NCBI GenBank assembly: GCA_000727475.1
Contig: KL647310.1
Coordinates: 310,001 to 374,000, forward strand
Reading direction: 5' to 3'
Origin: Sarcocystis neurona
Lineage: Eukaryota > Apicomplexa > Conoidasida > Eucoccidiorida > Sarcocystidae
DNA: 64,000 nucleotides
A program made the position numbers and the translations under genes. The notes beneath the pieces are model-generated. The model was not told where the DNA came from, did not search any database, and saw only the letters and a list, made by a program, of their open reading frames with translations. Within the stretch, counting starts at the first letter, position 1. The number at the start of each line of letters is the position of its first letter. Shown here in pieces: positions 51,710 through 64,000 of this stretch.

Positions 51710-54700
51710 ATGGCGTCTCCTCCGCCGCAGCACCCGGGTGTTGCACCGGGGGGTCTGTCTCCGTTCGTGTGTGGGGGAGGGAGCGTGAACACGTTCGCGT
51801 GTCTCCCTCGGGAGGGCGCAGCAGGTCTTGAGAACGGGCCGGCGGACAACATGCTGGGCGCGCATGGCGCAGGCGCTGGGCGTGTCTCTGGAGGCGCAGC
51901 GGCAGGAGCAGCAGCGCAGGTCTCCCCGCACCTCGTGGGGGCGGGGCTGGGGGAGTGCAGCAGCAGCAACAGCAACAGCGCGGCTGTTCCACATCACGCG
52001 TCACCTGGAGAGGCGGCAGCAGCCGCAGAGCAGCAGCAGCAGCAAGTGTGGCTGGGGAACCCGCAGCACATCGCGGAAATTGTCGACCTCTTCAGTCGAG
52101 CAGGCAGCACAGACAACATGGTACAGCAGCAGCTGGCGCGGGCGTTCCAGGCGCTGGCAGAGCTGCCTGACGCCCCCTGCTACTTGACGGCAATTCTCGC
52201 GTGTCCGGAGTACTCGTCGGACGTGCGGCAGCTGGCGGGCCTCACGCTGAAGAGCAACTTGCAGCTGCAGCACCAGAAACTCCAGATGCGTCGCCAGCAG
52301 CAGCTCCAGCTGCCGCTGCAGCAGCAGCAGCAGTTGCCTCCTGCTCACGGGGCGGGGACCGTCTTCCCGACAGCCGTCCTCAACTACATACGGCCGCAGC
52401 TACTGCGCGCTATTGAAGACTGCGACAAGAGCGTGCGACAGGCAGCTGGCTCTGCCGTCTCCACACTGCTGTCTCTCGAAGGGCTGACCGCTTGGCCGCA
52501 GGCGCTGGAGCGGCTGCTGCTGCTGCTCCAGGACAGCAGACCCGACGTCGTTGACGGCGCCTTCGGTGCACTGGAGAAGATTTGCGAAGACGCCCTGCTC
52601 TCATATCCTCCTGGTGGCGGCTTCGGCGGGCCGGCAGCCGCAGGCCCAGGAGCGGGTGCCGCGGCTGCCGCAGCGCACGTCGAAGAGGAAGTGTTTGCAC
52701 AGTTTTGTCTCGCGCAGCTCCTGCCGCGTCTCTTCACGCTGGCCCTTCCCCCCGCCCCTCTTCCCGTGCGGAAACGGGCCATCAACTGTCTCTCGCCTTT
52801 CGTCCAGCGCAGGGCTTTCGCTTCTCACGAGGCGTTCGACAGCTGCTTCCCCCAGTTCTGGCAACTTCTTGGACAACTCGCCCACGAACAAGACCCGGAC
52901 CTACGCAGATTTGTCGTACAGGGCATGGTACAGGTAAACGCACTTCACACGTTCTCAGCACAAGCCGCAGCAGCGCCCGGACGGCGGACAGTAGCAGTAG
53001 TAGCAGCACCAGCAGCGGAACCAGAGGGAGCACGAGAGCAGCCGCACGCGAGGAGCTGAAGAAACAGGAGAAAAAGCAGCAGCAGAACTGCGGCATGCCA
53101 CATCGCATGGTCGACGTGATACGTACTGCATTTCCTTATGCCGAAAGCCGCCGTGTGTCATCCCTCATCCTGCTGCTGTTGCTGCTACACCGGCGCTGGG
53201 CTCCTACTGGCCCGCTCTGATGCTCTGCTGTTCTTGCGGCGTGTCTGCTGGCCACGCGGAGTGCATACCGCCGGTGTCGCTTCGACGGAATGCCGCTGTA
53301 AATCGCGTGTCTGTTATGTCTGCTGCTGCCGCTGCAAACGTCGCCGCGTGTCCCTTCGACCAGCGAGTGTTGCAGGGTAGTGAGCACTGCTGCTGTTGGT
53401 GGTGCCGGCATGTCTGTTGGCCGTGGGCTGTCGGTTTTACTTTTCTGTCACTCCCTGCGCACCGGGTGGGGAGGAGGGTGTACACAGGTGCTGCTGCTTC
53501 TGTTGCACCTGCTGTCTCCGTGTGGGGCTGCTTGCTTTGCTGCGGCTGCAGCTTCGGTCACTAGGCCTGCGCTGGTCACTAGGCTTGCGCTGTTTCGTGC
53601 GCCACTCGTGCTGCTGCCGTTGCGTTCCTGCTGTCCTCCGCGTAGATCTGCAAGGCCTGCTGCTGCTGCTGTGGGGGCTTGCCACTGCTGATCTGGTTTC
53701 CGTTCCTGCTGCTGCCGCTTCCACCTCTCCTGCGGCGTCCGCAGGTGTCACGCGTCCGCGTCCGCGGCGTTGTCGTGTGCTGGTGCTGCTGCGAGTGCGT
53801 GCGCTGTTGTTGCTGCGGCTGCGTACCACACGGGCGTCACTGCTGCTGCGAGTTGCTTCGCCTGTGCTTGTGCGGTAACGGCTGCGCCCCTGCGTCTCAC
53901 GCCAGGCGCGCGCTACCCACGCGTAGCTGCAGCTACGGGTCATTTTCCGTTTTCGTAGTGAAGGGCCGCTGTGTCGTGCCCTGTTCCTCGTACTCATCTC
54001 TTCCTCATACGTCCAGACGTGCTGCTGCTGGTGCTGCCCCTTGCCGTCCTCTCCCGTAGTAAATGGTGCTACCGTACGAATTTCCCGTCTCCTCAGAACG
54101 GCATCCGCGTCACCGTGTCACTGACACTGCGGGCACCGGGGCCACCAGTCCTCCTCTTCCGCTGCTGCTGTCGCTGGGTCCGCTGCTGCTGCTGTTGCTG
54201 GGATCTCTGTTGCTGCTGCGGCTGTCCCTGTCGTTGGAGGCCGTGCTGCTGCTGCCGTTGCTGGTGCTGTCGCCGCAGTCGCTCTTTTGGTGATGGTGGT
54301 GGTGCCCTCACCTCTCTTCCTGCCCTTTCGTGGCTCACTTCTTCTGTGTGTCTTCGTGCTCTACAGCCATTTGCTTTTCTGCTGCTGCTGCTGCCGCTTT
54401 TCTGGTTATTCTGCTGGTATTTGTTCTACTTCCTGGGAGCTAGTTATTGTGGGAGTGCATTGTCAGTCTATCATCTCTGGTTCCCGGTCTTCTTTCTGTT
54501 TGTTGCCGTCTGCCCCGCTGCCGCTTCCTGTCGTGCTCCTCTGTCTTTTTCCCGGTCTCTCTTCTGGGTGCGTCTCACTCTCCTGCTGCTGCTCCCGCGC
54601 TTCGCGTCAGCGCCGATCTCGAGTGGCGGAGCCCCCGGACGTTTCCTTCGTTGGCTTACCCTCCTGTCGGCGTTGCAACTGCTACGAGACGCTATAAATT

Positions 54701-57700
54701 TCCCCCGTTTTTTGTGCAGATGTGGCGTAATCTGGGCTGTTCTCTGTTCTCTGTGGTCTCCCGTATGTGCTGCCGGGCGCGCTCCCGCGTCGTCCTTTTC
54801 GTCTTTTCTTTTCCTGCTTTCGTGCTTGCAACCCGATGTAACAGTGTATGTGCGTGTATGTGCTGGTCGACGACCTGCGCATGTCGTCACCGGCGGGTGT
54901 GGTTGCTGCTGCTGACGGTTGGGAGCGTTGTGCAAGAAACGTTCGTTAATGTGCGGCCGCCGCTTTGCTGCTGTCTTTGCCTCGGTGCAGGTACTGGAGT
55001 GTCGGCCGGAAGCCGTGTTCTTCACCGTCTCTAGCGGAGACGCGGTGTTGAATTTCATGGTACAGTGCAGCGGCGACGAGGACTACCGGCTTCGGCTGGA
55101 GGCGCTGGAGTTTTGGCCAGTGCTGCTGCGCGATGTGGGACCGCAACAGCCGCTGCACGAGTACCACGCGCATGCGATCGAGCTGCTGCGTAGACACTTG
55201 CCGCAGCTGTTGCCAGTGCTGGTGAAGAACACGCGGTACCACGAACTCGACTATTTGGGCATGGACCCGTCGCAGCTGGAAGACGACAACGCAGGGGTCG
55301 CAGATGTGGCGTCGGATATCAAGCCGCGCTTCCACCGTAGTGCGCACGGACAGCAGCAGCAGGGGAGCGGGAGCAGCAGCAGCTGCAGCAGTGCCGGGGG
55401 CGCGCGAGCCGCAGGAGCAGCAGCAGGCGGCGGTGTCCGTGGAAGCGGCGGGAGCGGGAGCGGCAGGCCAGGAGACGCCGTGGGAGCTGCTGCGGGTGCT
55501 GGTGCTGCTGCAGGAGGACGAGGCAGCAGTGGCGCAGTGGAAGGGGGGAGTGCAGTGGCCGGGACGGGAGGCCCCGGTGTGCCTGGCAGCGGCGTCGGGA
55601 CGGCGCCTGGCACCGCAGCAGGAGGCGGTCGAGGCGACGGCGGCGGCGGCGGTACCGGTGGCCCCGGCTCCGCGGGCAGCGGCGACGGCGGCGGACGGGG
55701 ACCGGCAGTGGCAGGAGCAGGAGGAGGAGACGGGGTAGACGGCCGGGGACAGGGAAGCCAGAGCGTGATGAGCTTCCAGGCGGAAGGAGGAGGCGAAGAG
55801 GGCGGCGGCGGAGAGGAGTACGAGTCTGACGATGACGACGACGACACGCGAGGGACGTGGGGAGACGGCTGGACTGTGCGGAAGGGCAGCGCGCTAGCAC
55901 TTGACCACGTAGCGACAGTTTATAGAGAAGAAGTGCTGCCGCAGGTGCTGCCGTTGGTTGAGAAGAGCCTTGCAGACAGCAACTGGGAAGTTCGGGAAAG
56001 CGCCGTCCTCACTCTCGGCGCCCTCGCCCAGGGTTGTCAAGATACGCTAGAACCGTACCTGCCGACAGTCCTCGAGTATCTTCTCAAACTCTGCGACGAC
56101 CCCAAGGTACAGGGACGAGGAGGGGGACAACGAAGAAGAAAAGGACGCAGCCGTTGACACGAGACGCGACAGACACGCACGGCGACACAGGGGGGGGAGG
56201 GACGGCGAAATGGAGACTGAAAGAGGGAGCTGCTGCAGACTCGGTGGCAGACACACAGAGACACACATACACGCATGCGCACGAGACAGAGAAGACGAGG
56301 GCATAGAAGACGTCCGAAGAGGGAGAGGGAGGGGCGGGTATAAAGAGAAGACGAAGAGTTCTTAGAAATAAATAGATCGAGGTGGGGGTAGGAGACCTGC
56401 GTGTTCGAGGTGACTGCGTGTGGCCCTCTCTGCGTATGCGAAGGAGTCTAGAGTAGAAACCACGACAGAAATGGCCATGTGAAGGCGAGATAATATACCA
56501 TACAAATATTTGTATATAGAGGTGACAAGAAGGGTACCGCAACTTCCATGCGTACGGCGCCCACACATCTGTGCGCACGTACGCAGCTATATATATATGT
56601 GCTGGTGCATGTGTAGATCTGCAGCGGTCATATATGTACGTATATAGGTGCACCTGTGGCTTCACGGATACGCAGGCGTATATATATAGAAATGTGTGAA
56701 GGCAGGTTCATGTGGACATGTGCATGCGCGTTTACGTGAGAGTGTCAGCACAGATCTGCACCCGCGCGTGTGAGGGAGACATCCGTTTAGCGTTAATACG
56801 ACCACTTGCAGAAGGCAGCATTTTATCGTGCGCCGTGTGCGTATAATGAGCTGTGTATATGTAATATATATATATATATGTATATACGCCAATGTAAGAG
56901 GCAGCATTTCAGAATGAGGCGTCCCCCTATACACGCCGAGTGCTACATATACATATATATATTATATGCCTAAATATAAGCGAGACGCCTTCGTATACGG
57001 AGCGCTGGTTCTATGCATATACACGTGCATATATGTATATATATGTGTACATATATATATGTATGTGTATATACGCAGGTGGACTAGAGCCCGTGTACAG
57101 CTGCCCTACCCACCCCCCCGTGTTTGCATGCGTCATCCGTGCACATACCTACATCCGTGAACTACCAACATAGTATATATACATATACGTATACAATTAC
57201 ATATACATATATGTATGTATATAACTGTATATATGTGGATTTGTAATAGCTGTGTGGATACGTGTGTTTGTGTCTATATGTATAGGCTGCTGCTGCACGT
57301 GTGTGGGCCCAGTACGTGTGTGCTCTCCATAGAGTTTTACGTCTGTCTTGCAGTTTCCGAGGAGGAGCGGTGTTCATGTGTCGTGTGTGTCTCTGTTCTT
57401 TCCGTCTATCCGCCGGCTTCTCTGTCTCTGCGTCTCTCTGCATGCGAAGGGTGCTGTGTGGACACTCCGGGAGCGCTTCTGTGTCCGTGTCTCGCTGTTC
57501 CGGTGTGAAGGCCTGCGTTGTTACTGGCTATCCAACGGTCAGTCTACTCGTATCCGGCTGTCTCCTTACATGCGGTTGAGCGCTTCTCGAAGACCCTCCA
57601 CGCACTTGTGTGTGTTTGAGGGTGAAGAGGGCTGCGTCTTGCTGCTGCGCACATACGTGCAAGCGTCGCCTGCCCGTGCGTGGCTGTTTTTGTGCCCTTC

Positions 57701-60700
57701 TTTTTTCTGCAAATGTTTGTGTGTGTGTGCGTGTTGTGTGTTGGCGGACGCATGGTGAAACTTGCTGTCTCAGCCGCTGCTGCGGAGCATCAGCTGCTGG
57801 TGCGTCAGCAGATACGCAGGTTGGGTCTGCAGGCATGCAGAGCAGTTTCTGCGGCCGGTGCTGCTGCAAGTGCTGCAGCATGTGGTGGATCGCAACAAGC
57901 GCGTGCAGGAGGCTGCATGTTCGGCCTTTGCGACGATCGAAGAGGAAGCGTGTCAGCTGCTCACGCCGTTTCTTCCCGAGATCGTGGCTACGTTGCGCCA
58001 GGCGCTGCACATGTACCAGACGAAGAATCTGCTGATTCTCTACGACGCAGTGGGAACGCTGGCCGACAGCGTGGGGGCCGCTCTGCAGCAGCAGCCACTT
58101 CTCGCGAAGAAACTTCTCGAGCCGCTCTTCGCTCGCTGGGAAGCCATCTCCTCGCTCCAGGACGCGTCCCTCATTGGCTTGCTCGAGTGCATCACCAACG
58201 TCGCCGCTGCCATGAAGGACGGTAAGGGACTTCCACACAAATATTTGCGGACTCAGAGCCGACGGAGAGGGAAGAGACGGGGCAGGGACAGACACACAGA
58301 GACGGGGAGGACGGGGCGATGATGACGAGGAGACGAGAGGGGACGTGGGGGGGGAGAGGAAGGCGGGGGGTTGTCCAAGAGAGAGACACACGGCTTAGAG
58401 GGGGATGGTGCAAGACACAGAGAAGCACGTAGACACACAGAAAGACACGTTTGAAAGGGATGAGAGACACGAAGAGTGCGCGGAGTGGAGACGGCCGAAG
58501 AAGAAGTGAGGAGGAGAGACAGGAAGGAAACGGGGGTGACGCACAGCAGAGTGCAGCTGAAGCACCGACGACGCAGGAGACGCAGCAGCAGCAGCAGAGA
58601 AGTGGACAAGCGGCGGAAGGAGGAGAGAAGGAGGGGCTTTGCAGGGACGCATGGGGAACACAGTGGCAGCAAACAAAGAGCAGACTTCTTCTTTTCCTAA
58701 TCAGCCGCAAGAAGCAAAGCTCTTGGTAGTTCGCGATGTGAGACTTGCTGAGGGCGTCCTGCAGCCGGGTAATTTGGCTTGTGACGCATGCGCAGGGCAG
58801 AGCAAAGATTCCTTGACGTTGTTCGCTTCCTTGTGGCTGGCTGCCGGCAGCAGAGGGGAAGGCGTCTTACGTCGTACGTAGAGAAGCTGGTGCTGCTGAG
58901 GCTGAGCGACACATGCGCCGCCACTGCCACGGCGACGCCTTTGCTGCACCGCCGCTGCTGCTGGTGCTGCTCCGGCCGCTGCTGCTGCTCCTCCTCCTCC
59001 TCATCTGGCTTGCACTGCTTTTACGACGTGCCTGGGGGCGTTGCCGTTTTTGAGGCTGCTGCTGCTGCTGTTGCGGCTGCTCTGCTGCTGAGGTTGCTGC
59101 TACTACTGCTGCTGCAGCCGTCGTCGGAGAGGCAGGTGCGGGGGCCACGGCTACGACTCTGCTACCGGGACGGCTGCTGCGGGTGTTGCTACTGGTCTCT
59201 TCGCACGCGCAGCTGGTGGGGGTGGTGCTGCCCTTCTGTCGCGTGCTCACACATGGAGTCGAAGACGATTTTATGACTGCCGCTGGTGCATGCGCTTCTG
59301 GTGCTGCTGCCGTTGCTGCTTTGCAGAGTTTGCGCCCTTCGCCCAGGCCGTGACGGAGCGCTGCATCGCGTTGCTGGCGCAGTCGCTGTCGGACTTGGAA
59401 CGCTTCGAGAAGGGAGAACTGGTGAGGGCGCGAAGCGCATGCGCCTGTATTACACATGTGTATATGTTTATATGTGTGCGTGTGCGCGTATGTGCAGGCG
59501 TTCCTTGGTATGTGTGTCTGTGTCTGACGGTATCTATATCTGCGTCTCGAGCAACAGCGACAGCAAGAGGAGCCGGGGGAAGAGCGGCCCAGGACAGCGC
59601 AGCAGTACCAGCAGTATTCTTGGGAGAAGGAGTGGGTGAAAAGCAACGGCGGGAGCCGAGCAGCGGCGCGAGCTGGACAAACAACAGCAGAGCAGCAGCA
59701 GGAGGGGGGAAAACCGCAGCAGCAGCGGCAGCAGAAGATCCGCGGTGGCGACGAGCTGAGAGAGAAGCAGCAGCAGCAGCAAGAGAGATCGACTGAGGAC
59801 GTCTCCTGCATATATGTAGGGAAGGTCCCGCAGCTTCACGCGTTGTGTGCCATCGGTGAACAAGTCCGCCACTGGCTTTGTCTTCCTTCCTGTCTCCGTT
59901 TCGCTCTTTCTCAGTGTCTCCTTGCCTCGGTTTTTTGTGTGTTTGTTGTGCTGACCCTTTTGTTCTTCCCTGTTCGTCTCACCGTCCGAGCGGCACTTGC
60001 GTGTGTGTGTGTTTCGTGGGTGCCATGTCTCGTCTCCCTTCGCAGGCAGAGCGGCCGTCTCGAGACTTGATGGAGTCCTGTCTCGACTTGCTGAGCGGCA
60101 CGACCGAGGCGCTGGGCCCGAAGATGCAGCAACTGCTGCTGCAGCCCCACATGAACTTCACGTCGTTGCTGGTCCGCTGCTGCCAGGACCGTGCTGCAGG
60201 AATGCTGCAGTCTTCGTTCGCTCTCGTCGGCGACCTCTCCAAGTACTGCGTCGAGTTTCTAGAGCCTCACTTGGACGTCATTCTTCCCATCGTAAGTAGC
60301 GGGAAGCAAGCGGCCGTTCCTCTCATTCTGGTCCACTACCTGAGGACATACGTAAATGCTTCTCGTACTTATACGTATGCAGGTCGCCTAGTAGATATTG
60401 ATATGTATGCACCTGCTCATACCACGTGTTTGTGTACCCGTATACATGCATATATATATATATATATATATGCGAAACTGTGCGGTTACGCAAGTTCGGG
60501 CTTACGTGCACACGTGTGTGTGTTTGTCGAGTTCTGTTAACTTTTCTGCTCGTTTCTAGCAGGACAATAGGCGCATGCATTTGTGGGAGCGTGTCCCATC
60601 CTGCGGTGAGCGCGACGACTGCGTCTTCTCCTACAGCATCTTTTCTTCATCTGGTACCGCTGCTTGTGTGTTGTTTTGCTGCTGCTGCTGCTGCAACTGG

Positions 60701-63194
60701 GTGACCGCAGCTGTCGCATCACCTGCTGCACCACGCGACGAGCGTGCAGAACAACGCGGGGTGGGCCATAGGGGAGCTGGCGCTGCATGCGAAGAAAATT
60801 TATATTGAGCGGCATGCAGAAGGTATTCTCGACAGACTTGTTGGCATCATCCGCTGCCCGGAGCTGCACCGCAGTCTTCTACAGAACGTCTGCGTGTCCC
60901 TGGTGAGAACGCACGGCTGCCTGCTGCCGCCGCACGCGGAAGGGCCTCTCACCCTTCCCACATCTTCCTGTCAAGGTGTGGATGTAGTACTAACAGCCGC
61001 CGCAGGGTATAGGTATATGTATGCACGTGTACGCGTACACATGTGTATATATATCTATATATAGACAAACACATATACCTCTCCATATAGATATACATAT
61101 ATTTGTGTACGTATGTATATGTATATATGAATGTATGTGTATGCGTATGTGTGTGTGACTACGCATGGGCATGCAACGCTGAGGACGAGACAGGGCGGTC
61201 AGAAGGAAGTGCCTCGGGACCTGTCGTAAAAGAAGCGTCGTAAAAGTAGTGTGTATACAAGTAGATACCGGACAGGGTAATCGATGCACACGTGTATATC
61301 GTAGGAAGAAGAATTTCTCTTAGCAGGTACACCAGCAGAATTTCAGAGGGAGAGTTGTACAGGAATCCTCTAGGTGCACTTATCTGCGTCTCTGTATTGG
61401 CTCTGAATAAGAAATGCATGCGCGGTGAAGAGGACCCCAGGGGAGAATGATCATCAGGCACACGCATGCAGCCACAAATGCAAATTCGGCGCAAGAACCT
61501 GCGGAGGATGTGCATGCGTGTATGTGTGCACGCATATATATATACATGTATAGTTATATTGAGGCATCGACCGTATACGTATGGATGGCGGGTTTACATC
61601 TGTGTACGTATTATTTATAACGTGTGTGTATATATGTGCATATCCATTTGCATGCATCTATGTACACATGCATATATCTATGTGTATATTGGGGCATCGG
61701 TTATATATATGTGGGTAGGAGGTCGGCATCTGTGTACGTATCACCTGCAATATATGTGTGGAAATGTGATGATGAGTGGATAGATATGGGGAGTTGTACA
61801 ATGTCGATAAATGGATGCATGCATGCAGAAAGAGTCATCCTTAACATACGTATGTGTGTCTCATGTGTATGTATGTACGGAGATTGTATATATAGAGGAT
61901 GCTGCACGGCAGCTGCAACAGGCGCCAGGGCGTCCTCACGTATGAAACTAGAAATATATACATACATCTGTATACATAAGAGATGCATTTGTAGATGCCT
62001 GTGTTGGTGAACCTGGTTGTATGTGACAACGCCCGCAGCCGTGGCATGTATTTGTTTGAATTGTCGCGAGGTGGCGTGCCGGCTGTGGACTCGTTTGCTG
62101 CCCTGTGCCACTTTTTCTGCGGTTGGTGCTGCCGCTGCTTTCTTTTGGTGGGGTGGTGACAGGGCCGCCTAGGACTCGTCTGCCCGATGAAACTTGCCCC
62201 GCGCCTGGGCGAGTTTTTGCAGCAGTGGTGCATCATTATGCGCTGCACCAAAAACGACGCAGAGAAAGCGACAGGGTTCCAAGGTAAACAACGGCAGCAG
62301 CAACCACACACAGGGCAAGCGTCAGCAACAGCGAGAGGGAGAGGAGCAGCACCGGCCACAGGGAAAGCAGCAGCAAACAACAGCGACACAGGGGGGAGAG
62401 CAGGCGCAACAGCAACAGGCGGAAGCGCAGGGAGGGAGGGTGGGTCGTGAAGCAGCGACGGGAGCGGGAGAGTTCCAGCAGCAACATCGAGAGCTGCAGG
62501 CAGGCGGCAGCAACAGGAGCCACAGCGCGGGGAACTGCCGCAACAGCGGTCGTTGGAGGTGGTGAATGAAGGGGAGGAAGGACAGGGTTCGGAACAGCAG
62601 CGACAGCAGTGGGAAACCGGCAGTAGCAGGTGGGGCATCGGCAGCGGTGTGGGGAGGGGACGAGGAAGGACGGTAGCAGATGTCGCAGGAACAGAAGAGT
62701 ACAAAGCGCGGTGGAACCGGAGCAGCAGTCCCCACACCGACGTACGTGCATGCATCGTTTGGCGGGCGGTGTTGTAGTACACAAGGAAGCGAATATTTGA
62801 AGAAGTTCAGTAAATCTGCTGCAGACAGCTCTTGCCTGCGGCTAGTTGCGGCTCGGACACGCCCCCGCGGGCGCACGTGTGTGATGCGTATGTAAAGTGG
62901 ACAGGGAGATTGATAGTGGAGCTCGTGCTTCTGGCCCCGTGTTGCGGCGGCGTCTCGCGTCGCCGGTGGCTCTGCGCTGTCTCCGTCCGTCCGAGTGCCG
63001 CCGAACGAAGAACGTCCGGGCGCGCGGGCCTTTTTCGCCGCAAAACTGCGTCTCCCTCTCTGTGCGTTGGTATTATTTGCAAAGAATCTCGCCGTCCTCG
63101 CATCACTCTGAGCACCTGCTTCCCACCACGTGCAGTCCTGTCTATACCTGGACACTCCGCCCCGGACACGTCGACGGTGCATCTCTGCAGGCAG

Positions 63195-63228
<34 letters not shown>

Positions 63229-63679
63229 CTCTTCTGGCTGGGACGGGGTGGTGAGGAGAAGGCATCTGCACATACTTCCTTTTCCGTATTTGCGTCCCTA
63301 TGTGTGTGTGCGGGTCTCTCTTATCGTGTCTCTCTGTCTCCGTGCCTGTTTTTCGTTGTCTCCATATCTATAAATATGTATATATGTAAATGCTCGTGCG
63401 TGTGCGTGTGTACATGCGTGTAGAGCGTGTGACTGGGCGTACTTCAAGCAGCGGCACGTATGTGAGAGTATGAGTGTGCGCGGTGGCTTTTTGCCGTGTG
63501 CGGCTGCTGCTGCTGCTTCTCGTCTGTCGCTGTGCTTGTGGTGCATGCAGGGATTTGTCTGCTGATCGAAATGAATCCGGAAGCGTGCGCACAGTGCCTT
63601 CCTGACGTCGTCGTCTCCATGCTTGCCTTCCAACCTTGTCCCGAGAAACTGAACCAGAAGTTCGGCCTTGTGCTGCAGG
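51710..63679 (+). CDS. Transportin-1 (karyopherin beta-2) homologue, 3' end outside window
   Basis: HEAT-repeat nuclear import receptor that carries PY-NLS cargo through pores and is released by Ran-GTP. Exons: 51710-52933, 54991-56106, 57774-58221, 59327-59421, 60046-60291, 60711-60902, 62163-62283 and 63551-63679, all in phase (1190 codons so far). Matches to the family include AFGALEKICED, SDIKPRFHRS, ALDHVATVYREEVLP, GALAQGCQDTLEPYLP, RSISCWCVSRYAGWV, NKRVQEAACSAFATIEEEAC, TKNLLILYDAVGTLADSVG, LDLLSGTTEALG, AGMLQSSFALVGDLSKYC, NNAGWAIGELALHAKKIY, GRLGLVCPMKLAPRL and LLIEMNPEACAQCLP. The acidic H8 loop is present (EEYESDDDDDD), but about 145 Gly/Ala/Gln residues are inserted before it. An N-terminal extension of roughly 115 residues precedes the first HEAT repeats. 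The start is the first ATG in the open frame. The last exon(s) lie beyond 64000. Confidence 0.93.
52934..54990 (+). other. First transportin intron, CTG-rich
   Basis: A GTAAAC donor and a ctcggtgcag acceptor. CTG/GCT runs fill about 53160-54300, and TCTCTTC-rich sequence follows. Frames of 100-314 codons on both strands in it are repeat artefacts with no domain. Confidence 0.65.
56107..57773 (+). other. Second transportin intron with TATA island
   Basis: A GTACAG donor and a gctgtctcag acceptor. ACACAGAGACAC-type purine-rich sequence (56150-56300) is followed by TATATG islands at about 56500-57270. No coding signal. Confidence 0.6.
58222..59326 (+). other. Third transportin intron, GA-rich then CTG-rich
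   Basis: A GTAAGG donor and a tgctttgcag acceptor. About 58255-58520 is strongly purine-biased (GAGAGACAC, GGGGAGAGG) on the + strand, and 58880-59130 is CTG-rich. The splice G|AG restores the conserved sequence MKDEFAPF. Confidence 0.6.
59422..60045 (+). other. Fourth transportin intron, possibly hiding a Gln-rich exon
   Basis: A GTGAGG donor and a cccttcgcag acceptor. Between about 59550 and 59800 a + frame reads QQRQQEEPGEERPRTAQQYQ and SWEKEWVKSNGG, then Gln-rich sequence. This could be an extra exon, but joining 59421 to 60046 directly already gives the family sequence, so I leave it as intron. Confidence 0.45.
60903..62162 (+). other. Transportin intron with long TATA/TGCATG island
   Basis: A GTGAGA donor and a gtgacag acceptor. 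About 61010-61160 and 61500-61990 are TATATG/CATGTA simple sequence, including overlapping TGCATGCA motifs at 61813-61826. No gene seen. The smaller intron 60292-60710 also carries a TATATA run at 60450-60472. Confidence 0.6.
62284..63550 (+). other. Transportin intron with CAG tract and GT microsatellite
   Basis: A GTAAAC donor and a ggtgcatgcag acceptor. CAG/GCA runs at about 62290-62600 continue the exon frame openly for some distance. A (GT)n run lies at 63197-63225. Confidence 0.6.
63197..63225. repeat. (GT)n microsatellite
   Basis: An uninterrupted run of about 14 GT units, the longest pure dinucleotide GT run in the window, inside the 62284-63550 intron. Confidence 0.85.
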
Positions 63680-64000
63680 GTACGTTGTTCTCAATACTGC
63701 TGCTGCTGCGCGCCGCGCCGACAGAAACGGAGACACACGGAGGAAGCGTGTCCAGACGTGTGTCCCCGAGACAGAGAGAGATAGCGAAGAGAGACCACGC
63801 AGCTGGAGCGCTCGGTTCTCCGTGTGTGCAAAATAGAGAGGAAGCGAGAGACAGTGTCTACAAGTGCGTGTGTATATCTGTTCAAAGAGAAGAAAGGAAG
63901 CAGATAGACGCGCAGGTGCGTCTCCTGTTTTTCCAAGAGAAACACACAGAGCAGAAAAGTCGGAAAACGGACGGTGCGCATGCGCTGCGAAACAGAAAGG
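63680..64000 (+). other. Start of the last visible transportin intron
   Basis: Begins with a GTACGT donor. The rest is GAGACACACGGAGGAAG-type purine-rich sequence with no acceptor or exon recognised before the window ends. Confidence 0.6.

Noticed and set aside
59550..59800. Gln-rich piece as a transportin exon
   Set aside because: The direct junction 59421-60046 is in phase and reproduces the conserved sequence. Adding this piece is unnecessary, though alternative inclusion is possible.
63197..63225. Telomere or telomere-like repeat
   Set aside because: It is a plain GT run. No TTTAGGG-type arrays were seen anywhere in the window.

Overview
The window looks like nuclear DNA of an apicomplexan, most probably Eimeria or a close relative. 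CAG/CTG/GCA trinucleotide tracts run through exons and introns and give poly-Gln, poly-Ala and poly-Ser proteins. Genes are large and intron-rich with GT-AG splice sites. TGTATATA-type simple-sequence islands recur, and repeat-rich stretches alternate with repeat-poor ones. Nothing suggests a bacterial, viral or organellar origin. The genus is my inference from this composition.

Four protein-coding genes on the + strand can be reconstructed by homology or splice phase: (1) about 1-9553, the 3' part of an RBBP4/MSI1-type WD40 histone chaperone; (2) about 14736-28756, a protein kinase with a very long Gln/Ala-rich N-terminus; (3) about 36189-44210, a giant Gln/Ala-rich protein of unknown function whose five exons join in phase to about 2149 residues; (4) 51710 to beyond 63679, transportin-1 (karyopherin beta-2), cut before its last exon(s) by the right edge. 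All exon calls come from protein similarity recalled from family knowledge plus splice-site phase, not from transcripts or database searches.

The repeat-poor stretches (about 9.6-12.9 kb, 28.8-35.1 kb and 44.2-47.0 kb) hold a tRNA-Arg(UCG) gene on the minus strand (33323-33395) and several gene-like minus-strand reading frames. The best is at 44619-45634, with a mitochondrial-presequence-like N-terminus and one in-frame TAA. Others are a C-terminal exon at 28949-29131 that seems to change frame, a 329-codon frame at 29614-30603, and two hydrophobic or secreted-looking frames at 33.7-34.6 kb.

The recognised genes have housekeeping or regulatory roles (chromatin assembly, protein phosphorylation, nuclear import) with no operon-like link. 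The less ordinary signals are the repeats: a 24-copy 21-bp intronic minisatellite that stays open in the upstream exon's frame, CTG runs that end in the cag of 3' splice sites, Gln/Ala/Gly inserts inside conserved folds, a 125-bp tandem duplication, a 28-bp perfect palindrome, and the two coding frames interrupted by a stop or a frameshift.
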